Shown here: positions 10,995 through 21,836 of the stretch, piece by piece
Layout of the letters: each line of letters opens with the position of its first letter
Numbering within the stretch: position 1 is the first letter of the stretch
Assembly: GCA_963724285.1 (NCBI GenBank)
Contig: CAVRUD010000013.1
Span: 372,001 to 436,000, forward strand
DNA from: CAVRUD01 sp963724285
Lineage (GTDB): Bacteria > Chloroflexota > Chloroflexia > Thermomicrobiales > UBA6265
Length of the DNA stretch: 64,000 nt
Direction: 5' to 3'
Position numbers and translations under genes: made by a program
Notes under the pieces: model-generated
The model's database searches: none
What the model saw: only the letters and a program-made list of their open reading frames with translations
What the model was told of the DNA's origin: nothing

Positions 10995-13411
10995 ATGTGC
11001 ACTGGCAGCCGGATCCAATGCGACCGGAAGTCCGGGACGACGCGATGCCTCGCAGCGACGGGGATCGCAATCCTGATCACGGTCATAGCGGGGATGACAC
11101 TCGGCTGGCCCGCCGCCGCCGCGCACGCCGAACTTGCCTCGTCGGATCCACCGGCAGATGCGCTCCTGGCGACCGGACCGGAACGGCTGACCATCGAGTT
11201 CACCGAACCGGTTGCCACCGACGCCCAGTCCCCCATCGTCCGCCTAATCGACGACCAGGGCCAAGACCAACCGCTTAGCGATGTGGCCGTCAACCCGGAC
11301 AAGGAAACTGAGGTCGGCGCCGGGGTTCCCGACCTGCGTCCTGGGACCTACACGGTCTCCTGGTCCGTCCTGTCAGCCACCGATGGACACACGCTCAGCG
11401 GCAGCTTCGCCTTCAGGGTGGGAGGTGGCCGCGCCCCGGGAGTTGCCACCGTCTCGGACGGCGACCCGCGGGCCTGGTCAATCGCCACGCGCTGGCTGAC
11501 TTTTCTCGGGGCGGCGCTCCTGGTCGGGGGCGCGGCATATGTGTTCCTTGTCGCGCCGGGCGCCGTGGAATCCACGCGGCTGGCAGGCATGGTCGCCATC
11601 GGGGCGCTCATTGCCTTTTTCGCCACAGCAATCGAACCGGTACTTTACAGCTGGTTTCCGCCGGAAGGGGTTGATGGTCCGTCGCTGCGCACCGCGGTCG
11701 ATGCTCTGCCGGACGACTGGTGGCTTCGCCCTCCGGCCCTGCTCCTGGGCACGATCATCGCCGCCATCTGGTGGTGGTCGGCGCGCCGCCGTGCGTTGGT
11801 CACGCCCGTCGCTATCCTCGGTGTGGGGATCGCCGGGTTGGTTGCGCTGCTCGGGTTGAGTCTGACCGGACATGGTGCCGGCTTGGACTCGTGGCGCTGG
11901 CTGGCAATTGCCTCCGGTGTGGTGCACCAGTCGACCATCGCGGTCTGGACTGGCGCCCTAATCGCCCTTATCGCGGTCGGGTCTGGTACCGACGTGCCCT
12001 CGATAAGCCGAATCGGTGGACGAGCCTTGCTCGGCATCGGCTCCCGGGGAACGCAGGAGCCGATCGACCGGTTCTCGCGGATGGCTCTGCCGCTGATCGT
12101 GGTCGGCATCGCCACGGGGATCCTCAATACTGGCTTGATCCTTCCCACTCTGCGCAGTCTTATCGACAGCACCTACGGCCGAATCATCATCGCCAAGGTG
12201 ATCGTGCTTCTCCCCGTCCTCCTTCTGGCGACGTATCACCGGTCCCGCCTGCGCAGGCATGCCATCGGCATGGCCCGGACGTTCCGCCCCACCTTGCGCC
12301 TGGAGACCGGGCTTGCGGTTGTCGTGGTCCTGGGCGGGTCGACACTCGCGATGTTGGCCCCGCCCGGAGAAGAAGGCACGGCGCAAGCCGAGCCGCTGGC
12401 CGCCACGACCGCCATCGACCTGGCCGCGCCGATCGATCCTGATCTCGGGGATCTTGGTCCAGCGCTCCATCTCCGCGTCGACCCTGTAGCTCCCGGCGCC
12501 AACTCGCTGGAGATCTACCAGACCGAACCGCCCGCGCCACCCGCGACTGCCGCCCGCATTCCATTTACTCAGGACACCTCGGTCGCCCTCTCTTTCACCA
12601 GCCTCAACCATGCCATTCCGCCGACCGTGGCTCTAGCGACAGCGGACGGCGCAGGCGGTTTCCACTTCGACGGGTTGAATCTCAGCCTGGACGGCTGGTG
12701 GGAGATCGAGGTCGTCGTCCGCGGCACCCAGGTGGCCGAGATCAGGCGCGAGTTTTTCTCCTCCTCGCCGACCCTAACATCTACGGCTCCGACGCCGTTC
12801 GCCTGCCGGAAACCGACCCGAATGCCGAAGGCGTCTTCAACCGAGGGCTGGCCGGCATTCAAGCCCTCAACAGCATCCGGTACGCCCAGCGGCTAAGCGA
12901 CGGCAACGGAAACGTCGTTTTGGTCGAGGTAGCCGTGACCGCCGGGGGCGACGGGCAACCGCCCGCACGATCGCAATCGACCGGACGAATCGGGCTCATC
13001 ACCATCGGTGACCAAGAGTGGCTCCGGCGCAGCGATGGCCAGTGGACGGAACGGCCAGCCGGTTCAATCCCGTCGCCTTCTGCGGCCGCTGAGACGTACG
13101 TCGGGGCCACTGCGATCGCGATGGGTCCGACCGAGAACGTCAATGGCGAGGACGCGCAAATCATCACGTTCTATGTGCCCGCCACGCAGGTCCAGTCGGA
13201 GGCATGGTTCGTGTGGTGGGTGGGTATCGAACGTGGGGATGTGCTGCGGGAGGCGATGGTCGCGCGGGCCCACTACATGCTGATCGACTACCGTGACATC
13301 AACGTGCCGATCACGATCTTGCCACCCGATCAGGCTACCCCGTCTGCCACGCCAGCACCGGCGAACAGCGCGACGCCAATGGCAACTCCAATCGCCACTC
13401 CGGGCGCCTAA
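10995..13411 (+). CDS. CopC/CopD (YcnJ-like) copper-resistance fusion protein (one frameshift)
   Basis: About 805 residues across one frameshift. An N-terminal signal segment ends at AAAAHAELASSDPPADAL, the mature CopC start with its copper-ligand histidine. A CopC domain follows, with IEFTEPV and SATDGHTLSGSFAF holding a second conserved His. Then come about eight membrane helices of the CopD type (from WLTFLGAALLVGGAAYVF to VVVVLGGSTLAML) with GVVHQSTIAVWTGALIAL. The C-terminal part is an extracytoplasmic domain ending in a Thr/Pro-rich tail. At 12753-12757 a run of five T should be six: REFF then continues into LLLADPNIYGSDAVRL. The family moves copper across the envelope. TTG at 10992 is an alternative start. 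Confidence 0.82.
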
Positions 13412-13566
13412 ATCGGTAGCGGTGTCAAGACTTCGCCACAATCAGCGGCTAATCGTTCATGAGCTAGACACAGTATGTTCACCGAGCAGGAGTAAGCTTG
13501 ACCGCGTCAACGATATTGGAGCGCATCCCTCCCGACGCGACGCGAACTGCCCCCTAAGGACTCCCG

Positions 13567-15166
13567 ATGAACCGACGCCGGCTTCCAGGACGAACAGGCA
13601 CACGCAGCATCCTCCTCGCGGTGTTCGCCGTGCCACTTCTGATGTTTTCGCTGGTTGCCGGCTCACTGCTGCCGCAATCCGTGAGAGCCCAGGAGTTAGT
13701 TACGCCGGAAGACGGTCGTCGCGTCTACGACACCGCCGGAATCTTTACCACGACCGAGGTCGAACATCTGGAGGAAGCGGCCGCCCGGGTCACCGCCGCC
13801 GGTGCTCCCACAATCGTCTACATACAGGCCGCTGACCGCGACGGGGACGAAACGGAGCAAGACGCCGCCGACCTCATGGAGGCGTGGGAAGTCGAATCCT
13901 CCCCGGGCGCCAAAGACGGCCTCGTACTCTTCTTCAACACCGATCCAGACAACCTGGGTCACGGGCAGTTCGCCTTGTTTGCCGGCGAGCGCCATTATGA
14001 AGGCGGCAACCTGCCCAACAAAGAACTTGAGCGCATCATCTCCGACGTGATGACCGAACCGATCGGGGACGATATGCCCGCCGTCGGACTGGCGGCCGGG
14101 CTCGACGCGGCCGCGAACAGCCTCCAATACGGCCCACCGCCTCCCCCGCCGCCGAGCGAGTTCGAGGAGGCCGCCAACACGCTGGCGGGGTGGCCGGTCG
14201 GCATCGCCGCCGCGGTCGTCGCGGCGTTAACCTCCATCTGGGCATGGCGGGGCTGGCAGTCCCGCCCCGGTGCGTCCGTCCAGCCGGGTCCGACTACGAC
14301 GAACCTGCCGGATCGCCTGTCTCCCGCCCTGGCCGGGGCCCTGGTCACGGGATCGATCGGCGGCGCCCAGGCCCAGGGGACGATGCTCGATCTGGCGGCG
14401 CGGGGCGCAATCTCCTTTGAACCCTCAGAGCGCGGTGCGAAGAAGAATCAGAAACTGCAAATCCTGCTGGTCGATGACACCCTGTTGCGCTCTGATTACG
14501 AGCGTGAAATCTGGCACACGCTCGAATCCGTGGCCGCGCCGGGGGGCGTGATCTCCGCGAAAGACATGCCCAAGTTGCCGGGCCGATGGAAAGAGGCCAA
14601 CGCCGTCCTCCGCCACGACCTCGAGTCACGGGGATGGTGGGATCCCGCCGCCGGCAAACGGCGCGTGCCCTACTACATCGCCAGCGGGGTGCTGGCGGTC
14701 GCGGCGGTTGCCGCCCTCGTGTTGACCATCGCCGGGGAGCAACCGTTTGGCGCGATCGGCGTGGGGCTATTGGGCTTCGCGTCCCTTGTCGCGTTCCTCG
14801 TCGGTGCCTCGATGCCGGCCTTAACCGAGAACGGCGCGGCGGCGGCCGCGCCCTGGCGTGGCCTCAAGGCTGGCCTCAATGAGGCACGAAAGTCGGCCCA
14901 GCATATCGACTACGACGTACTGCTGCCCTACATCATGGCCATGAACCAGTTTGGCGCGCTGCAGAAGCAACTCAAGGCGGCCAGTGCCGACGGCTATGTT
15001 CCCCTTGCCTTCCGCCAAAGCCTGCAGAGCGACGCCTGGACGGGTGGCTTTTACCCGTACTTCGTCTTCCTGAACCACGACCTCCAGCCCGTCGAGCGCG
15101 GGAACCGCTGGGGCATCGGCCGGTGGAGCAGCGGCAGGGGGCGGCGGGGCGAGCGGGAGCGCGTAG
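13567..15166 (+). CDS. TPM/DUF2207 membrane protein (one frameshift near the end)
   Basis: About 532 residues. A signal peptide (ILLAVFAVPLLMFSLVAGSL) is followed by a TPM domain (GRRVYDTAGIFTTTEVEHLE, then DGLVLFFNTD), a proline run, one helix (VGIAAAVVAALTSIWAW) and a cytoplasmic DUF2207-type part with a further helix pair. The frame changes at CCC 15088-15090; dropping one C yields a Gly/Ala/Ser-rich tail that stops at TAG 15164-15166. That glycine-rich tail is the normal C-terminus of the family. Without the correction the frame runs on through an intergenic repeat to 15522, which I reject. The function is unknown; TPM domains occur in membrane repair or protease-associated proteins. Confidence 0.78.
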
Positions 15167-15202
15167 GGTGTCTGGGTGCGAAAGGTGGCGCTGCCGTTGG
15201 GT

Positions 15203-15260
15203 CGCCCGGGGCTCACGGCCCAAGGTTGGCCCGGGCTGAACAGTACAGCCTCTCCGAGGC
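15203..15260 (-). repeat. Dispersed GC-rich repeat, copy 1
   Basis: Read on the minus strand this copy begins GCCTCGGAGAGGCTGTA and ends AGCCCCGGGCG. It matches the plus-strand sequence at 34807-34886 almost base for base, except that the other copy has two more units of an 11-base tandem (GGGCCAACCYT). Confidence 0.7.
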
Positions 15261-15345
15261 TATTTGGGTGGCGTGCGGACGGGGTATCTGTAACGCGATC
15301 CGCCCCGGTCCGCCGTCGTCCATGATTGGCGAGGCGCAACGCTTT

Positions 15346-15467
15346 GTAGGGGCGGACCTATGTGTCCGCCCGGCAGCCAGACCGCCGGAATCCCGGTTGG
15401 GAACGCCGATTCCGGCCCGGAATGACGCGGTCTGGCGGACCGGGCGGACACATCGGTCCGCCCCTAC
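15346..15467. repeat. GTAGGGG-ended inverted-repeat element A
   Basis: Arms at 15346-15373 and 15440-15467 are near-perfect inverted copies (GTAGGGGCGGACC at the outside, GTCCGCCCGG at the inside) around a 66-base centre. It belongs with the elements at 48354-48456 and 61589-61714, which share the GTAGGGG outer ends. It has no coding potential and could form a long hairpin. The remainder of 15167-15643 holds copy 1 of another repeat and a CCCGGGGGCT...AGCCCCGGG hairpin near 15541-15562, and no gene. Confidence 0.8.
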
Positions 15468-15643
15468 CGAACGAACATTCGTGGCCAAATCGCACCGCCC
15501 CGGCATCCTAGCCGGTCTTTAGCCGGCTTCGTGGAGGTAGCCCGGGGGCTTTGAGCCCCGGGCGACACCTGGGCGACTTCGCGATCCTGCCCCGGGCGCC
15601 ACCTATACGGCGCAGCCCCAACGACCTACCCTCCAGGACTCCG

Positions 15644-18202
15644 CTACACCGGGATGTCTGGAGACGCCTTTTCCCAGAAGAGTTTGAAGCGGTTTTTCAG
15701 GGCCAGGTTCTCGGGGAGGGACAGGTTCGGGTCAGCGGCCAGGATCGCCTCTGCCGCTTGACGAGCTTCGTGGAGCAGGCGGGTGTCGAAGGCGCCGTCG
15801 ATCCAGGCCATCTCGGGTAGGCCGCTCTGGCGGGTACCGATGAAATCACCGGGGCCGCGCAGCTCAAGGTCCTTCTCCGCCAGGACGAAGCCGTCGCCAG
15901 TGTCGACCATCGTCTGGAGACGCTCTTCACCGATCGGGGACGACTCGTCGGCAAGCAAGAGGCAGTACGACTTGGTCCCACCCCGGCCAACCCGACCGCG
16001 GAACTGGTGCAACTGGGCGAGGCCGAAACGGTCCGCTCCCTCGATCACCATCACGGTCGCATTGGGGACATCGATGCCAACCTCGATCACCGAGGTCGCG
16101 ACCAGGATGTCGAACTCGCGGTCCCGGAATGCGGTCATGACGGCGTCCTTTTCGCGGCCGCTCAGGCGGCCGTGGATCAGGCCGACCCGCAGATTTGGGA
16201 AGACCTCGTTTTGCAAGCGTTCGGCTTCGGCCACCGCGGCCTTGGCCTCGATTGCCTCCGATTCCTCGACCAGCGGGCAGATGACGAAGACCTGATGGCC
16301 GGCCGCCACCTCTGCTCGCACGAGGTCGTACGCCTCCTCACGGTCGAAGCCGACGTAGCGGCGGGTGTCGATCGGCACTCGGCCGGGCGGTAGCTCGCCG
16401 ATGACGGAGACGTCGAGATCGCCGTTGATGACCATGTTGAGCGTGCGCGGGATCGGCGTGGCCGACATCGAGAGGGTGTGCGGCTGTGCGTCTTCGCCTT
16501 TGCCGGGAAGAATCGAGCGCTGGCGCACCCCGAAGCGGTGCTGCTCGTCCACGACGGCCAACCCCACCCGGGCGAACGTAACAGTGTCCTGGATCAGGGC
16601 GTGGGTGCCGACGAGCACGTCGATCTCACCACTGGCCACGCCGCTGAGTGTCTCACGCCGCTCGACCGTCTTGGTGCTTCCGGTCAAAAGGGCGACGACC
16701 GGACGATCCTCGACCGGGAGGTGGGCATAGAGACCGCGGAAGCTGTGGAAATGCTGCTCGGCCAAGATCTCGGTCGGGGCCATGATCGCCGCCTGGGTGC
16801 CGTTCGCCACGGCGACGAGTGCGGCGGCCGCCGCGACGACGGTCTTGCCCGAACCGACGTCACCCTGGATCAATCTGGTCATCGGCTGCGCCAGGGCGAG
16901 GTCAACCAGTACCTCGCCCAGGGCTTGCTCCTGGGCTCCGGTCAGTCGGAACGGCAATCCGGAGCGGAAGCGGTCAAGCAAATCCAGGTCGATGGTCATC
17001 GGGATGGCGTTGGCCGACTTGCGCGTCTGCCGGGAAAGCACGTGGCCGATCTGCAGCGAAAGCAGATCGCCAAAGGCAAGCCGCGATTGAGCCAGCTCCA
17101 GTTCGCCGTACGAGTCCGGATAGTGCACCTGCTCATAGGCAGTCGCGAGGTCCACCTTGTTGAACCGGTCCCGCACCCACTGGGGCAAGAAGTCCTCGAT
17201 CCGGCCCTGGGTTGCGTCCAGCGCCGCCCGGGTCAGGCGCCGCAGCGTTTTCTGACCGAGGTCCTTGGTGAGGGGATAGACCGGAATCAGCCTGCCGGTT
17301 GAGAGACCGGCCGAGCCGGCCCGCTCCCACTCCGGATTGGTGAAGCTCATCGGGCCGTACTCGCCCTGGACCTGACCCGCGATGACGATCTCGTCCCCGA
17401 CGGCCAGCTCCCGGGCGATGTAGGGGTTGAACCAGGTGACGCGGATCCAGCCGGAGCCGTCGGCCAGCTTGGCCTGCACGCGAGGCGGACCGCTGCCCCG
17501 GATCTCCTTGATCTCGATGATCTCGCCCCGCACGGTCACATCCGATCCGGACGGCTCGCGCAAGACGGACGTAATTGCCGCCGTCTGGCTGTAGTCGATG
17601 TAGCGGCTGGGGGCGAGTTCGAGAAGGTCGACCACCTTCTGGATCTTGGCCTTGTGGCCCTCCAGCGTCCTGGCGATCTTGGGACCGACCTTGGGCAGGT
17701 CGGTCACCGGCGCGTCGGGAGAGAGCGACAGCACCCGGACAGGCGCCGCCGCGCGCGGGGGCTTCTCCGCGGATTTAGCGCGGCCTGGCGCGACGAGGGC
17801 GCTCATTTTCCCCATTTCGGGAACGGGTGACTCAGGCGCGATCAGGAAGGGACGCAGGGCCTTCAGGCCGTTGGCGATCTGGGTGAGCTCGTCCCGGTGC
17901 TGTTCGGTCGGCAGCATCCGGAACCGATCGAGCCGATCGGCCAGCAATTTCAACTCGGCCGAGACCTGCTCGGTGGCGGCATGGGCCTGAAGCAATTCAA
18001 CCGCGCGGCGGGCCTGGGGAATGAGGCGGCGATCCCGCCCACCGCTCCGCCACTCCTGGCGGAGCAAGTCCAGCGCGTTGTCGAGGGGCTCACTCTGCCG
18101 GGCGGATGCGCCGGCTGGATACGATGGTTGTCTGCGGTAGGTGCTCACGTTGTGTCGGTCCGGAGGGGGCCACCAGCGCGGCGGCATAGTCGGAGCATGC
18201 AC
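15644..18202 (-). CDS. recG: ATP-dependent DNA helicase RecG
   Basis: An 852-residue branched-DNA helicase that reverses stalled forks and processes Holliday junctions. An N-terminal extension of about 150 residues precedes the wedge (OB) domain (VTVRGEIIEIKEIRGSGPPR). The helicase part has QGDVGSGKT (Walker A), the DEQH box in VVDEQHRFGVRQR, SATPIPRTL, and motifs V-VI in VIEVGIDVPNATVMVIEGAD and QFRGRVGRG. The C-terminal RecG stretch LRGPGDFIGTRQSGLPE is intact. GTG at 18148 (STYRRQPSYP follows) is a possible later start; neither start has a strong ribosome-binding site. It is the last gene of the fakA-fakB-fakB-recG run. Confidence 0.95.
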   Translation of the reverse strand: MHAPTMPPRWWPPPDRHNVSTYRRQPSYPAGASARQSEPLDNALDLLRQEWRSGGRDRRLIPQARRAVELLQAHAATEQVSAELKLLADRLDRFRMLPTEQHRDELTQIANGLKALRPFLIAPESPVPEMGKMSALVAPGRAKSAEKPPRAAAPVRVLSLSPDAPVTDLPKVGPKIARTLEGHKAKIQKVVDLLELAPSRYIDYSQTAAITSVLREPSGSDVTVRGEIIEIKEIRGSGPPRVQAKLADGSGWIRVTWFNPYIARELAVGDEIVIAGQVQGEYGPMSFTNPEWERAGSAGLSTGRLIPVYPLTKDLGQKTLRRLTRAALDATQGRIEDFLPQWVRDRFNKVDLATAYEQVHYPDSYGELELAQSRLAFGDLLSLQIGHVLSRQTRKSANAIPMTIDLDLLDRFRSGLPFRLTGAQEQALGEVLVDLALAQPMTRLIQGDVGSGKTVVAAAAALVAVANGTQAAIMAPTEILAEQHFHSFRGLYAHLPVEDRPVVALLTGSTKTVERRETLSGVASGEIDVLVGTHALIQDTVTFARVGLAVVDEQHRFGVRQRSILPGKGEDAQPHTLSMSATPIPRTLNMVINGDLDVSVIGELPPGRVPIDTRRYVGFDREEAYDLVRAEVAAGHQVFVICPLVEESEAIEAKAAVAEAERLQNEVFPNLRVGLIHGRLSGREKDAVMTAFRDREFDILVATSVIEVGIDVPNATVMVIEGADRFGLAQLHQFRGRVGRGGTKSYCLLLADESSPIGEERLQTMVDTGDGFVLAEKDLELRGPGDFIGTRQSGLPEMAWIDGAFDTRLLHEARQAAEAILAADPNLSLPENLALKNRFKLFWEKASPDIPV

Positions 18203-18231
18203 AATTGTACCCCGTGGCCGCCCTCCATCCC

Positions 18232-19089
18232 CTAGTTTTTCCGCCGGACAGGCACCACGCCGAGCGCGCCGGGACCCGCATAGGTGGTCACGACCGGGCC
18301 AATTTCACCGATGAGGATCTCGTCCGGCGACACCAGATCGGAGAGGCGTTCAGCCATCGCCTTGGCGTCCGATTCGTTCCCGACGTGATAGACCGCCAAG
18401 GCCTCAAGCGGACCTTGCTCCCGGATCAACTCGAACATCCGGTCCAGCGCCTTGCGCCAGGTGCGCACCCGTTCCAGTGGCGTGACCTGACCGTCGCGGA
18501 TGGTCAGCACCGGCTTCAGACTGAGGACCGATCCGACCAACGCCTGGGCTTTGCCGATCCGCCCGCCCCGGCGAAGAAACTCCAGTGTCTCCAGCACGAC
18601 GAAGATCTGGGAGCGCGAAATAGCATCCGTCGCCGCCGATTCGACCCCGTCCAGATCAGCGCCGTCCGCGGCGGCCCGGGCAGCCGCCAGGGCTCCCAGC
18701 CCCAGGTGGATCGACACCGTGCGGCTATCGAGGATCCGCACCCGGGACGATTCGACCGAATCGGCGGCCAGCCGCGCCGCGTTGAAGGTTCCCGAAAGTT
18801 CCGATGCAATGGTCACGCACAGCACGTCATGGCCCCGCTCGATCTCTTTCGAGAAGACCTCGGCGAAGGCGGTAATCGGCGGTTGGGACGTGGTCGGCGG
18901 GATCTCTGATGCTTTGAGCCGGGTCAGAAACTCGGCAGGCGTCAACTCGATCCCGTCTTTATACGACTGGTCGCCGAAGGTAACAGTCAACGGCACGGAC
19001 GTGATGCCGTGGCTGGACTTCACCTGCTCGGGCAAATCGCTCGTCGAATCGACGACGACCGAAACCGGACGACCCGCTCCTGTTGTCAT
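18232..19089 (-). CDS. fakB: DegV family fatty-acid-binding protein (FakB)
   Basis: A 285-residue DegV-fold protein that binds a fatty acid and presents it to the kinase FakA for phosphorylation. Family marks are VVVDSTSDLPEQV at the N-terminus, PPTTSQPPITAF (lipid-head-group serine and threonine region), RILDSRTVSIHLG, LEFLRRGGRIGKAQAL followed by SLKPVL, and GPGALGVV near the end. ATG 19089 is preferred because GGAGG lies eight bases before it; the upstream in-frame ATG at 19125 has none. It is the second of two tandem fakB genes downstream of fakA; paralogous FakBs usually differ in acyl-chain preference, which is inference here. Confidence 0.9.
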   Translation of the reverse strand: MTTGAGRPVSVVVDSTSDLPEQVKSSHGITSVPLTVTFGDQSYKDGIELTPAEFLTRLKASEIPPTTSQPPITAFAEVFSKEIERGHDVLCVTIASELSGTFNAARLAADSVESSRVRILDSRTVSIHLGLGALAAARAAADGADLDGVESAATDAISRSQIFVVLETLEFLRRGGRIGKAQALVGSVLSLKPVLTIRDGQVTPLERVRTWRKALDRMFELIREQGPLEALAVYHVGNESDAKAMAERLSDLVSPDEILIGEIGPVVTTYAGPGALGVVPVRRKN

Positions 19090-19146
19090 GACCGGCGCCT
19101 CCAGCGCGCTATCTCGATTCCACATCCGCGTGGCGCGGGTGATTAT

Positions 19147-19989
19147 CTACCGATCGGCGCGGACCGCTACACCCATCGCGCCGGGTCCGAGATGGGTGAG
19201 GAGAACGCAGCCAAACAGAGCAATCATGACTTCGGTGTCCGGCGTCAGTTGCTGCAACCTGGCCGCCAACGCCTGCGCTCCGGCCAGATCGCCACTGTGC
19301 ATCACACCGATTCTGGTCACGTGGTCGATGTCCTGGACGAACTCGAGCAGGCCGTTCATCGCCCGTGAGCGCGTTCTGGTCCGCTCGTAGGGCACGATCA
19401 GGCCCTCGTCTATCCGCAGGATCGGCTTTAAGCTCAGGACCGAGCCGAGCAGAGCCTGGGCTTTGCCAACCCGTCCGCCCCGTTGCAAGTACTCGAGGGT
19501 CTCGGGGAAAAAGACGGCCTCATACGAGCCGGTATCAGCCCGGAGACGCTCCGCGATCTTCGCGGCTGGCATGCCGCCCTCCGCGAGTTCGGTCGCCAGG
19601 ATCGTTTGGAAGCCAAGAGCAAGGGACGAAGTCAGCGAGTCCACGACGTGGACCGGAATCACATCCGCAACTGCTGCCGCGGCAACCTCCGCCGACCCCA
19701 TCGTGCCGCTCAGGCGGCTTGAGATGTGGATCGAGACGACCTCGTCATGAGATTCCGCCAGGGACAGGTAGCGTTTTTCGAACCGCGTAGCCGGAGGGTG
19801 AGCGGTTGTCGGCAGCGTTGGTGCCGACTGCAGCAGCTCGAGGAAGCGTTCGGAAGTGATATCGACGCCTTCGTCGTACGTCTTGTCGTCGAAGACGACG
19901 CTCAGGGGGACAACGGCGATGTCGTACTGGGCCACGAGCGCCGCCGGTAGGTCGGCGGTGCTGTCCGTCACGATCGCGACTCGCCCCAT
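19147..19989 (-). CDS. fakB: DegV family fatty-acid-binding protein (FakB), second copy
   Basis: A 280-residue paralogue of the neighbouring DegV protein. It carries VAIVTDSTADLPAALV, TTAHPPATRFEKRY, the SSRLSGTMGSAE serine-rich loop, VHVVDSLTSSLALG, TLEYLQRGGRVGKAQAL with SLKPIL, and LTHLGPGAMGV. The ATG is preceded by GGAGGA. It differs from the downstream copy in the loop after TT(A/S)xPP and in the lid region, so the two likely bind different acyl chains. It lies about 100 bases after the fakA stop. Confidence 0.9.
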   Translation of the reverse strand: MGRVAIVTDSTADLPAALVAQYDIAVVPLSVVFDDKTYDEGVDITSERFLELLQSAPTLPTTAHPPATRFEKRYLSLAESHDEVVSIHISSRLSGTMGSAEVAAAAVADVIPVHVVDSLTSSLALGFQTILATELAEGGMPAAKIAERLRADTGSYEAVFFPETLEYLQRGGRVGKAQALLGSVLSLKPILRIDEGLIVPYERTRTRSRAMNGLLEFVQDIDHVTRIGVMHSGDLAGAQALAARLQQLTPDTEVMIALFGCVLLTHLGPGAMGVAVRADR

Positions 19990-20090
19990 ATTCCGTCCTC
20001 CCGCACCCCTTCAGATCGCCACCCGGGGCGCGACGGCAATGGTAGCCGCTGGAGCACCCATCTTCCCCGGACTGACCTGATCTGACCCGC

Positions 20091-21836
20091 CTATTGGACT
20101 CCAATGATGTAGCGGTAGTGCGCCTGGCCGCCGTCCAGGACCTGGATTTCGAGATCGGGATTGAGTTCGAGGAGTATGCCCTCGAGCGATCCTGCGTCGT
20201 CTTCGGTGGCGCCGGCTCCCAGGAAAACGGTCACCAACTCGGCCGCGGCGATGTCGATCCCGGCCAGGGCCCTCCTGATCACGTCACCTTCCTCCAGCCC
20301 GCTGGCAACGAGCCGATCGTCCAGGAGCACAATCCATTCGCCCTCGGCGACGGTAATGTCGTTGATCGTGGCATCGCGGACGGCCCGCGTCAATTCGATC
20401 GTGCGCACCGTCGCGACGGAGTCGGTCATGCGGGCGAGGTTGTCCTCGAGGTCACTGTCGCCGTTATAGGCCTCCAGCGCGGCCAGCCCCTGCGGGACCG
20501 ACCGGGTCGGAATTACACTCACGCGCTTGGCGCTCATGCTGGCCGCCTGCAGGGCAGAGAGGATGACATTCGGATTGTTCGGCAGGACGATCACGTCGGC
20601 CGCGCCAACGCGCTCGATCGATTCGAGAAGCTCCTGGGTGCTCGGATTGTCGGATTGGCCGCCCTTGACGATTCCGGCGGCGCCCATCGAGCGCAGTGCC
20701 TCGGCCAGCCCTGGTCCCGGCGCCACGGCCAGTATCGCAACCGGACCCGTCTGTACCTCTTCTTCAGCCGGTTGTGGTTCGCGGACCGTCTCCCGCTCGG
20801 CCGTCAACCGCGAGGTCTGGCCCTGCATGTTGTCGATCTTGATCTGCTCCAGGTCCCCGAGCTTGACGGCATAGTCGAGGACAAGGCCGGGGTTGAGCAC
20901 GTGGATGTGGACTTTGACGATTTTGTCGTCGCCGACGATGACGGCGGACTCGCCCATGGCGGCGAAATCGGCACGGGCCTGCTCGAAGTCGATGCCCTCG
21001 CCGAAGATCATGAAATTAGTGCAGTAGCCGAAGGCATCTTCCCCGTGCAGCTCTTCGAGGTTGTCGAGGAAGGCCATGTTCGCGCCAATCCCCGGACGTC
21101 CATCGCCGCCGGCCGGGAGTTCGAGGGACTCGCCCCGGGCAAACCGGCCGATGCCTTCAAGGATGTGGACGATACCCTGACCACCGGCGTCGACCACCCC
21201 GGCCTGCTTGAGAATATCGAGCAGATCCGGTGTGGTGGCGAGCGCTTCGACCGCGCCGGCGGTCGCCGCGGCCAACACCGAGAGCAACCCGACGCGCGCC
21301 AGGGCCGCGGCCTCCGCCCGCTCCGCCGCGACCCGGACCACCGTGAGCATCGTCCCTTCGACCGGCTTCATCACCGCCCGGTAGGCCATGTCGCGGGCGC
21401 CGAGCAGCGCTCGGGCGATGTCCTCCCCATCGATAACCTCACGTCCGGCCAGCCCGTGGGCAATACCCCGGAAGACCTGGGAGAGGATGACGCCGGAATT
21501 GCCCCGGGCACCGAGCAGGGCGCCATGCGCGATCCGGGCCGCCACCTCGCCGGCGTTGCCCCGCTCGTCTGGCGGGATCTTGTTCGCCTCTTCCAGAGCG
21601 GCGCGCATCGTCAGCACCATGTTGGTGCCGGTGTCGCCGTCCGGGACCGGAAAGACGTTGAGGGTATTGACCGCGTCCCGGTTGGCGCTCAGCCACTCGG
21701 TCGCCGCGGTGAAGGCCGCCAGCAATCCAACCCCATCCCAGGAGAGTTGCGGCGAATCGTCGTTCGGCGAAGCCGCCGGATCGGTGGGATCGGTTGGTCC
21801 ATTGGTGGCGAGCGTCTGCTCTGACGCGTTGCTCAC
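20091..21836 (-). CDS. fakA: Fatty acid kinase FakA (DAK2/DhaL-domain protein)
   Basis: A 581-residue kinase that phosphorylates FakB-bound fatty acids with ATP, feeding exogenous fatty acids into phospholipid synthesis. The N-terminal DhaL-like domain has NVFPVPDGDTGTNMVLTM with the metal-binding aspartates, and GALLGARGNSGVILSQVFRG. The middle part includes DAGGQGIVHILEG and the FGYCTNFMIFGEG stretch; the C-terminal half (from about residue 330) is the domain that contacts FakB, with KGGQSDNPSTQELLESI and VIVLPNNPNVILSA. It is first in a run with two fakB genes and recG. An Asp23-like gene usually placed before it is absent. Confidence 0.92.
   Translation of the reverse strand: MSNASEQTLATNGPTDPTDPAASPNDDSPQLSWDGVGLLAAFTAATEWLSANRDAVNTLNVFPVPDGDTGTNMVLTMRAALEEANKIPPDERGNAGEVAARIAHGALLGARGNSGVILSQVFRGIAHGLAGREVIDGEDIARALLGARDMAYRAVMKPVEGTMLTVVRVAAERAEAAALARVGLLSVLAAATAGAVEALATTPDLLDILKQAGVVDAGGQGIVHILEGIGRFARGESLELPAGGDGRPGIGANMAFLDNLEELHGEDAFGYCTNFMIFGEGIDFEQARADFAAMGESAVIVGDDKIVKVHIHVLNPGLVLDYAVKLGDLEQIKIDNMQGQTSRLTAERETVREPQPAEEEVQTGPVAILAVAPGPGLAEALRSMGAAGIVKGGQSDNPSTQELLESIERVGAADVIVLPNNPNVILSALQAASMSAKRVSVIPTRSVPQGLAALEAYNGDSDLEDNLARMTDSVATVRTIELTRAVRDATINDITVAEGEWIVLLDDRLVASGLEEGDVIRRALAGIDIAAAELVTVFLGAGATEDDAGSLEGILLELNPDLEIQVLDGGQAHYRYIIGVQ

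Noticed and set aside
15167..15522. Extension of the TPM/DUF2207 frame through the intergenic repeat.
   Set aside because: It translates the GTAGGGG inverted repeat; a one-base correction gives the family's glycine-rich end at 15166.
20094..21824. A 576-codon open frame on the plus strand.
   Set aside because: It lies opposite fakA, is rich in Gly/Arg/Asp without any domain, and fakA has full family motifs.
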